From the NCBI GenBank assembly GCA_009926405.1, contig RFOZ01000017.1, positions 1-20,897 of the forward strand: DNA of 20,897 nt, read 5' to 3'. Positions 7,535 through 12,962 of this stretch are shown here, piece after piece. Both the position numbers and the translations under genes were made by a program. How positions within the stretch are numbered: the stretch's first letter is position 1; each line of letters begins with the position of its first letter. The notes under the pieces are model-generated. The model was given only the letters and a program-made list of their open reading frames with translations. It made no database searches and was not told the origin of the DNA. Source of the DNA: Cytophagia bacterium. GTDB taxonomy: Bacteria > Bacteroidota > Bacteroidia > UBA7662.

Positions 7535-8161
7535 TCAAGAAATTTGGGCTGGCCGACTTGCGACGCCGCCCATCCACAGATTGAAAAAACGTTGTCCAAG
7601 TTGGGCAATGGCGTCCTCGTCGAGAGGGGCCGTGCTATGCACAGAGCCGTTCATTAGGAGCAGGAGCTGTCGTCCCAACCAAAGGGGATCCCCTTGGGTG
7701 AATACACCTTGTTGCATGCCTTCCTGAAAAAGTCCGGCAAAAAACTGTTCGTAATCCGAACGCAGGGACTTGAAGGTCTGCAAGGAAGGTTCGCTCAAAT
7801 GCCTCCATTCGTTCACAAAAACACCTACCGCCTCCCGGTCCGAAAAAAGAAGGCGGAGATGCTCCTCAATGGCACGGGCCAAGCGATTCTCCACCGGCAA
7901 ATCCATGGCAGCAATCCGTTGGGCCGTGGAAACAAAAGCGTCGGCCATCCCAAAGCAGATTTCGTGTAGCAAGGTCTCCTTGGAGGAAAAATGATTGTAA
8001 AGCGACGGGGCCTCAATTCCGCTTACCGACGCCAATTCCCGCATAGAGGTTGCGGCATAACCTTTGCGATGGAATAATTCTGTCGCGAAACTGGCGATCA
8101 GGGCCCGTCGTCCGCTGTGCGGAGCTGAAGCTGGTGTAGCGGCGAGGGTATCGCTTTTCAT
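7535..8161 (-). CDS. TetR-family transcriptional regulator, PaaR-like
   Basis: This 208-residue protein has a TetR N-terminal DNA-binding domain: RRALIASFATELFHRKGYAA leading into TSMRELASVSGIEAPSLYNH (helix-turn-helix, about residues 38-57) and FSSKETLLHEI. The C-terminal part is the variable ligand-binding helical domain. I chose the ATG at 8161 (MKSDTLAATP). The frame stays open far upstream, but a longer product would read through the operator and the divergent gene. It is the first gene before paaABCD, with a perfect palindrome 11 bases before its start codon, so it most likely represses itself and the paa genes. Known PaaR regulators of the TetR family respond to phenylacetyl-CoA; that ligand here is inferred from context. 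Confidence 0.88.
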   Translation of the reverse strand: MKSDTLAATPASAPHSGRRALIASFATELFHRKGYAATSMRELASVSGIEAPSLYNHFSSKETLLHEICFGMADAFVSTAQRIAAMDLPVENRLARAIEEHLRLLFSDREAVGVFVNEWRHLSEPSLQTFKSLRSDYEQFFAGLFQEGMQQGVFTQGDPLWLGRQLLLLMNGSVHSTAPLDEDAIAQLGQRFFNLWMGGVASRPAQIS

Positions 8162-8165
8162 AGGA

Positions 8166-8173
8166 CAAACATA
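8166..8173 (-). promoter_or_regulatory. Candidate -7 promoter box for tetR-paaABCD
   Basis: The minus strand reads TATGTTTG, a perfect TAnnTTTG match ending four bases before the ATG at 8161, so the transcript would be essentially leaderless. It abuts and shares one base with the palindromic operator. No TTTG is seen at -33. Confidence 0.5.
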
Positions 8174-8188
8174 CGAACGATCGTTCGT
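8173..8188. promoter_or_regulatory. Palindromic operator, PaaR-like
   Basis: ACGAACGATCGTTCGT is a perfect 16-bp palindrome just upstream of the -7 box for the TetR gene. It fits the pattern CNAACGNNCGTTNG that I recall for the TetR-family PaaR of Thermus thermophilus. Binding here would block the tetR-paa promoter. It also lies just upstream of the expected -33 region of the divergent lipoprotein promoter, so it might influence both directions. Confidence 0.75.
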
Positions 8189-8216
8189 TCGCGCGCTCTC
8201 CCGTTCCAATTGGCCG

Positions 8217-8224
8217 TACTTTTG
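8217..8224 (+). promoter_or_regulatory. Candidate -7 promoter box for the lipoprotein-usp-HAD-map operon
   Basis: TACTTTTG perfectly matches TAnnTTTG. It ends 17 bases before the TTG at 8242, the earliest plausible start of the lipoprotein gene. No clear -33 TTTG precedes it; the region about 20-27 bases upstream is TTCGCGCG, next to the PaaR-like operator. Confidence 0.45.
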
Positions 8225-8241
8225 GTCAACAGCGACCCACC

Positions 8242-9693
8242 TTGGACCTTTTGTCATCCCAAAACTCCCCCGACCTTCGTCGAAACGCGGCCCTGCCATG
8301 GCTCTTGGTTTTGGCATGGGGCCTCTTGGGCTGGGCCTGCAGGCCCGATACCTACCGGGGAGGCTTGAATGTAGCATTGGGATACGAAACCGATACCCTG
8401 CTCTTTGACACCGTCTTGGTAAGGGCGGGCTCGGTCACCAAACGCTTCAAAGTTTACAATCCCAGCAACCAGGACCTGCTGGTGGACCGTATTGCCCTGG
8501 GCTCTGCCTTGGCCGGGGGCAATCGACTATCAGGATTTCGCCTCAATATCAACGGCTTACCAACCAACCAGGCCCAAAACCTGCGTTTAGCAGCCGGCGA
8601 CAGCCTCTACATCTTTGCAGAAGTCACCGTCAACCCCAACGACAGCCTAACTCCGTATTTGGTGACGGATTCGGTGCTGTTTTTTACGGGTCAACAGGTG
8701 GGCAAGGTCATGCTGACGGCCTTTGGTCAAAATGCGCGTTTTTACAGGGATTCGGTGATTGGAACCACGGTATGGACCAAGGATTTACCCATCGTCATCT
8801 ACAATTCCATCTTGGTGGATTCTCAGGCGACCCTTTGGATTCAACCCGGAACCCGAATTTTTTTGAATGCCGGCTCAACCATCTATGTGAACGGCACCCT
8901 TCGTGCCCAGGGTACGGCCCAAGAACCCATTACCATGCAAGGAGACCGGCTAGACCCCTTCTACCGGGACCTGGCCGGGGCCTGGAACGGATTGCATTTT
9001 TTGAGGGGTTCCCTCAACAATTACCTGAGGCATGTGCACCTGCGCAATGGTTCAGTAGGCCTACGGGTTGACTCACTCCCCGCCAGCGGTGGCCAGCCCA
9101 ACCTGCGATTGGAAAGCGTTTGGGTGGACCACTTTGCCCAGGCAGGCATCTACGGCAACACGGCCTACATCGAGGGCGATAATGTTTTGGTAAGCAATTG
9201 TGGGCTCTTTAATTTTTTGGGGGATTTTGGGGGAGATTACCGCTTTCGGCATAGCACTTTCGTCCATCTGCAATCGGAATTTACCCGGGCCTACCCGCTC
9301 ATGGTTCTCAGCAACCGAAACCTTGGAAACCCTCCTCGGAGCAACAACGCCCGATTATCCCTCACGAATTGCGTGGTTTGGGGAGGAACCGACGAGGAAT
9401 TAGGGGTGGATTCTTCGGGAAATGGCACCCTTTGGTACGATTTTCAACACTGCATCCTCAAAAGCCTGCGGGGATGGTCTGGAACGTCCCTCCTGTACCA
9501 GAATCCTCGTTTCAAAAATCCCAGCAACCGCCATTATGCGATCGATACCCTAAGTCCGGCCTATCGCGCCGGTATCGATCTGCGCTCGCAGTTTCCGGCC
9601 TTGCAATGGGACTTCTTGGGTCAACCCAGAACAGCGACACCCACCCTGGGCTGTTTAGAGCGTATCGAAATGGGTGGTATCTTTGAACCATGA
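8242..9693 (+). CDS. Putative lipoprotein with right-handed beta-helix-like region
   Basis: I do not recognise a named family. The 483-residue product begins with Arg residues, a hydrophobic stretch and LLGWAC (C33), an atypical but plausible lipobox. The next ~130 residues look like a beta-sandwich (DTVLVRAGSVTKRFKVYN, VTVNPNDS). From about residue 190 come short repeating strand-turn motifs (ILVDSQATLWIQPGTRIFLN, STIYVNGTLRAQGTAQEP) typical of parallel beta-helices. The end (SPAYRAGI then WDFLGQPR and GCLE) resembles the choice-of-anchor Q tail. No in-frame ATG or GTG precedes the signal region back to a TAG at 8161, so initiation must be at TTG (8242 or 8251) or another non-standard codon. 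Its TGA overlaps the ATG of the stress-protein gene by 4 bp. Cell-envelope location is likely; function unknown. Confidence 0.75.
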   Translation: MDLLSSQNSPDLRRNAALPWLLVLAWGLLGWACRPDTYRGGLNVALGYETDTLLFDTVLVRAGSVTKRFKVYNPSNQDLLVDRIALGSALAGGNRLSGFRLNINGLPTNQAQNLRLAAGDSLYIFAEVTVNPNDSLTPYLVTDSVLFFTGQQVGKVMLTAFGQNARFYRDSVIGTTVWTKDLPIVIYNSILVDSQATLWIQPGTRIFLNAGSTIYVNGTLRAQGTAQEPITMQGDRLDPFYRDLAGAWNGLHFLRGSLNNYLRHVHLRNGSVGLRVDSLPASGGQPNLRLESVWVDHFAQAGIYGNTAYIEGDNVLVSNCGLFNFLGDFGGDYRFRHSTFVHLQSEFTRAYPLMVLSNRNLGNPPRSNNARLSLTNCVVWGGTDEELGVDSSGNGTLWYDFQHCILKSLRGWSGTSLLYQNPRFKNPSNRHYAIDTLSPAYRAGIDLRSQFPALQWDFLGQPRTATPTLGCLERIEMGGIFEP

Positions 9694-10532
9694 TTTTAGT
9701 ACCCTACGACTTTACCCCGCCGAGCGATTGCGCTATTCAACATGCCACCGTGGTGGCACGCAAAGGGGACAACAAAATTCAATTATTGCACGTCGTCAAT
9801 TCCGACAGCAAGTCCCTGATGCGAAGGGACAAAATCAGCCTCAAAGACCTCAACGACCGAATGGCTGCCCTTGCCAATCGGGTTGAACGCGAATCGGGCA
9901 TTTCCACCGGCTACGACATGGTTACCGGCTCCATCTTTACGACCATCCCGGAATACGCCCACGAATCCAAGGCAAAATTGGTCATCATCGGAACCAGCGG
10001 TATGGTTGGATTGCAAAATTTGTTTGGATCCAATGTTATCAAAATTGCCGAAAAATCCTCGGTTCCTGATATCATTGTCCAGGAGCGACCGCTTCGGGCC
10101 CACGGCTACAAAACCATTGTGATGCCCATGGATGCCGGCAAAGAATCCAAACAAAAAACGTTTCAAACCGCCGCTATTGCCAAAATTTTTGGCGGAACGA
10201 TTCACCTTTTTGCGGCCCACGAAACGGATGAGTTTCTAAAAAACGCTGTTCAGAACAATATCCAATTTGCAACCCGGCACTTTGATTCGCAACAAATACC
10301 TTACCACATCGCCACCGAAGTGGAAGGCGGTAAAACCTATGTTGAACAAATCATTCAACATGCTATACGGGTTGATGCAGACCTTTTGGCCATCATGACA
10401 GGCGATCACCGGGGTTTGTTGGATTTGCTCTCTACGACCGAGGAGGAACATATTGTTAACAATCAGGCTCAGATTCCTGTCCTCTGCATTGACCCCCAAA
10501 ACGTTTTGTACGGGTCGGTTTTTTCGTACTAA
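9690..10532 (+). CDS. Universal stress protein, two UspA domains
   Basis: The 280-residue protein has two UspA-like halves. The first (MILVPYDFTPPSDCAIQHAT to about 135) ends in GTSGMVGLQNLFGSN, which resembles the nucleotide-binding motif G-x2-G-x9-G-S but is one residue shorter in the middle. The second (about 138-280, KTIVMPMDAG, then DLLAIMTGDHRGLLDLL) has lost most of that motif. Such proteins usually modulate stress survival, with or without ATP binding; no partner can be named. Its ATG overlaps the lipoprotein stop (ATGA), and the HAD gene begins 12 bp after its end, so it sits inside an operon. Confidence 0.88.
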   Translation: MILVPYDFTPPSDCAIQHATVVARKGDNKIQLLHVVNSDSKSLMRRDKISLKDLNDRMAALANRVERESGISTGYDMVTGSIFTTIPEYAHESKAKLVIIGTSGMVGLQNLFGSNVIKIAEKSSVPDIIVQERPLRAHGYKTIVMPMDAGKESKQKTFQTAAIAKIFGGTIHLFAAHETDEFLKNAVQNNIQFATRHFDSQQIPYHIATEVEGGKTYVEQIIQHAIRVDADLLAIMTGDHRGLLDLLSTTEEEHIVNNQAQIPVLCIDPQNVLYGSVFSY

Positions 10533-10544
10533 ATCACAAAAGCC

Positions 10545-11024
10545 ATGGCCCAGGGTATGATTACCGAAAAGTCCAAGACCATCGCCGTGGATTTTGACGG
10601 CACGATCGTTGAACACGCCTACCCGCACATTGGGGAAGAAATGCTCTTTGCCTTTGCGACATTGCGTCGACTTCAGGAAAAAGGCCATAAACTTATTTTA
10701 TGGAGTATTCGTGAAGGCGATCTGCTTCAAGCTGCGGTAGAACATTGCCGCAAAAACGGTGTGGATTTTTATGCGGTCAATGCCAATTTTCCAGGAGAGG
10801 TTTTAGAAGTCGGTATAAGTGCCCGCAAAGTCAACGTGGATATTTTTATCGACGACCGCAATGTCGGCGGATTTAGGGGATGGAGCGAAACCTACCAAAT
10901 GCTGCACCCCGAAGATGGTCCGTTTTTTCATCAACTCGAAAACGAAAAAGCCCATTTTAATTACCGAGTCCGCAAAAAGGCAAGCCTGTGGGAAAAGTGG
11001 TTTGGTAAGCGGCGGAACGGATGA
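10545..11024 (+). CDS. Small HAD-superfamily hydrolase
   Basis: This 159-residue cytosolic protein shows HAD motifs: the nucleophile motif DFDGT (D16 and D18), a WSIRE segment at the motif II position, a lysine in the SARKVNVD stretch, and the acidic pair D103-D104 in FIDDRNVGG. It is small, with essentially no cap domain, and resembles a Bacteroides hypothetical HAD protein group with determined structures. Phosphatase activity on a small molecule is likely; the substrate is unknown. A second ATG four codons downstream (10557) is an alternative start. The stop overlaps the map start by 4 bp (ATGA). Confidence 0.85.
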   Translation: MAQGMITEKSKTIAVDFDGTIVEHAYPHIGEEMLFAFATLRRLQEKGHKLILWSIREGDLLQAAVEHCRKNGVDFYAVNANFPGEVLEVGISARKVNVDIFIDDRNVGGFRGWSETYQMLHPEDGPFFHQLENEKAHFNYRVRKKASLWEKWFGKRRNG

Positions 11025-11815
11025 TTCAGCTGAAAAGTTCCGAAGAAATTGAACTATGTGCCCTGGCTGCTGACTTAGTTAGCCGCACCTTGGGCATACT
11101 GGCTCCCCGGGTTTTGCCTGGAGTAACCCCCATTGAATTGGACCTATTGGCCGAAGAGTACATCCGCGATTCCGGCGGTATACCGGCTTTCAAAGGCTTG
11201 TACGGCTTTCCCAACACCCTGTGCATCTCGCCGAACGATCAAGTGGTCCACGGAATTCCCGGCAAAGTCCCGCTTCGAGAAGGCGACATCGTTTCGGTGG
11301 ACTGCGGGGTGAAGCTCAACGGGTTCATCGGCGATCAGGCCTTTACTTTTGGCGTTGGTGTTATTACAGCAGAAGCCCAAAGGCTCCTTCGAATCACCCG
11401 CGAGTGCCTGGACCGCGGCATCGCCCAGGCCGTGGCCGGTAAGCGCATCGGCGACATCGGTCACGCCATCCAAGAACATGCCGAGGCATCCGGTTACGGT
11501 GTGGTTCGGGAATTGGTCGGCCACGGCCTGGGCCGACAACTGCACGAAAAACCGGAAGTTCCCAATTACGGAAAAAAGGGACAGGGCATACGACTTACCG
11601 ATGGGATGGTCTTGGCCATCGAACCCATGATTAACGCCGGAGGCAAAGCCATTTTGCACGAAAACGATGGCTGGACCGTGCGCACCCGGGATCGCTCCCT
11701 TTCGGCCCATTACGAACACGATGTTGCCTTAATCGAAGGTAGATGCCGGGTTCTTACCACCTTTGATTATGTGGATGCCGCTTTGCTAAATTCGCAGCGC
11801 TCTAAAACAACTTAG
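11021..11815 (+). CDS. map: Methionine aminopeptidase, type I
   Basis: The enzyme removes the initiator methionine from nascent proteins in the cytosol. The 264-residue sequence has all five metal ligands: D94 and D105 (VSVDCGVKLNGFIGDQAF), H168 (VGHGLGRQLHEKPEVPNYG), E201 (LAIEPM) and E232 (AHYEHDVALIEG). H77 in NDQVVHGIPG is the conserved substrate-binding histidine. It begins with an ATGA overlap on the HAD gene and is last in the four-gene operon. In many bacteria map sits among ribosomal-protein or translation genes; here it is with a stress protein and a lipoprotein. Whether a second map copy exists elsewhere cannot be seen. Confidence 0.96.
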   Translation: MIQLKSSEEIELCALAADLVSRTLGILAPRVLPGVTPIELDLLAEEYIRDSGGIPAFKGLYGFPNTLCISPNDQVVHGIPGKVPLREGDIVSVDCGVKLNGFIGDQAFTFGVGVITAEAQRLLRITRECLDRGIAQAVAGKRIGDIGHAIQEHAEASGYGVVRELVGHGLGRQLHEKPEVPNYGKKGQGIRLTDGMVLAIEPMINAGGKAILHENDGWTVRTRDRSLSAHYEHDVALIEGRCRVLTTFDYVDAALLNSQRSKTT

Positions 11816-11894
11816 CTCCACCGCAACCCCCTTTGTTTGCACCCCCTTCACCTTCATAACGCCTTTAGGACCCCTTTGAATCAAATCCAAAACC

Positions 11895-12602
11895 ATGGGA
11901 AGAGCCTTTGAATACCGCAAAGCCCGCAAGTTTGCCCGCTGGGACAAAATGTCCAAAACCTTTACGCGCATTGGCCGCGAAATCGCCATGTCGGTCAAAG
12001 CGGGTGGTCCTGAGCCCGAAAGCAATACCCGATTAAGGGCGGCCATTCAGAACGCCAAAGCCGCCAACATGCCCAAAGACCGGGTGGAAGCGGCCATCAA
12101 GAAAGCCGCGAACAAAGACGAAAAGGCCTACGAAGAAGTGGTTTACGAGGGGTATGCCCCTCACGGCATCGCTGTTTTGGTGGAAACCGCCACGGATAAT
12201 CCCACCCGAACCGTCGCCAATGTTCGCCACCTGTTTAGCAAATACGGGGGTTCCATGGGAACTTCCGGCTCGGTTGGCTTTTTGTTTGAACGAAAAGCCC
12301 TGTTTCGCTTGGACCCCGGCGACCTGGCAGCCGAAGAACTCGAGCTGCAATTGATTGATGCCGGTGCGGAAGATATCAGCATCGAAGACGGGGAATGGAA
12401 CTTGACCGCCGCCTTTGCCGATTTTGGACAGGTTCAGAAGTCCCTTGAATCCATCGGCATACAAATCTTGTCTTCCGAATTATCCTATATTCCGACCATC
12501 ACCAAGACCCTGGACGAGGCGCAGGCCGAAGAATGCCTGAAGCTTATCGAGATGCTCGAAGAGGACGACGATGTCCAAAATGTCTATTGTACCCTGGCCT
12601 AA
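11895..12602 (+). CDS. yebC: YebC/PmpR-family protein
   Basis: YebC/PmpR proteins were annotated as DNA-binding regulators and are now implicated in translation of difficult, proline-rich stretches. The 235-residue protein starts MGRAFEYRKARKFARWDKMS, the form usual in Bacteroidota instead of MAGHSKWANIKHRK. The rest is standard: TNTRLRAAIQNAKAANMPKD-type segment, then EEVVYEGYAPHGIAVLVE and NVRHLFSKYGGSMGTSGSVG. It follows map by 79 bp on the same strand, with no perfect promoter box in the gap, so it may be part of the same transcript or have a weak promoter. The histone-like gene lies 86 bp downstream. Confidence 0.94.
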   Translation: MGRAFEYRKARKFARWDKMSKTFTRIGREIAMSVKAGGPEPESNTRLRAAIQNAKAANMPKDRVEAAIKKAANKDEKAYEEVVYEGYAPHGIAVLVETATDNPTRTVANVRHLFSKYGGSMGTSGSVGFLFERKALFRLDPGDLAAEELELQLIDAGAEDISIEDGEWNLTAAFADFGQVQKSLESIGIQILSSELSYIPTITKTLDEAQAEECLKLIEMLEEDDDVQNVYCTLA

Positions 12603-12688
12603 AAACGCGTTTAAAGCCATTTTTTTTAATTTTTGGGGAGGCAGGTAGGGGATTTATCCTTAATTTGGACTCATTAAATAAACGCCTT

Positions 12689-12865
12689 ATGGACAAATAC
12701 AACGAATTGCTTGAGATGGTAACCTCCATGGAGAAAGACTTCCAGAAGTTTTACGATGGAGCGAACAAAGCGGCCGGTACCCGTATCCGCAAAGGTTTGC
12801 AGGACCTCAAGTCCCATTGCCAAACCCTCCGTCTCGAAGTTCAGGACATGAAAAACAACGGTTAA
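12689..12865 (+). CDS. Histone H1/Hc1-like small DNA-binding protein
   Basis: A 58-residue protein starting MDKYNELLEMVTSMEKDFQK and containing KFYDGANKAAGTRIRKGLQD. This matches the short Hc1-like family common in Bacteroidota, related to the N-terminal part of chlamydial Hc1, and presumed to bind or organise DNA. Without the long Lys-rich tail of Hc1 the protein is nearly all helical and of mixed charge. I start at the ATG at 12689; a frame open from 12533 overlaps yebC and its extra residues look non-native. The upstream TTAATTTG (one mismatch to TAnnTTTG) near 12660 could be its promoter. A strong terminator lies 26 bp after the stop. Confidence 0.87.
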   Translation: MDKYNELLEMVTSMEKDFQKFYDGANKAAGTRIRKGLQDLKSHCQTLRLEVQDMKNNG

Positions 12866-12890
12866 TCCCCCCTTTTTCAATCCAAAACAT

Positions 12891-12919
12891 AAAGGCAGTC
12901 CCCACGGACTGCCTTTTTT
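12891..12919 (+). terminator. Rho-independent terminator after the histone-like gene
   Basis: A perfect 11-bp stem, AAAGGCAGTCC (12891-12901) with GGACTGCCTTT (12906-12916), encloses a CCAC loop and ends in a run of six T. It closes the yebC/histone unit and separates it from the convergent DUF5686 gene. Confidence 0.93.
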
Positions 12920-12962
12920 GTTAGGGGCTGGGCCTGTTCGGAGACGGCCTAGGCAACGAATC

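Noticed and set aside
8162..8377. 72-residue N-terminal extension of the TetR regulator
   Set aside because: It would be translated through the promoter box, the palindromic operator and the divergent lipoprotein gene; TetR proteins begin shortly before the first helix.
9783..10220. Antisense open frame opposite the universal stress protein gene
   Set aside because: Shadow of a well-supported gene with no recognisable domain; the same applies to other long antisense frames in the window.
12533..12688. Longer start for the histone-like protein
   Set aside because: The extra 52 residues overlap yebC out of frame and cross an AT-rich non-coding gap; family members start at the internal methionine.
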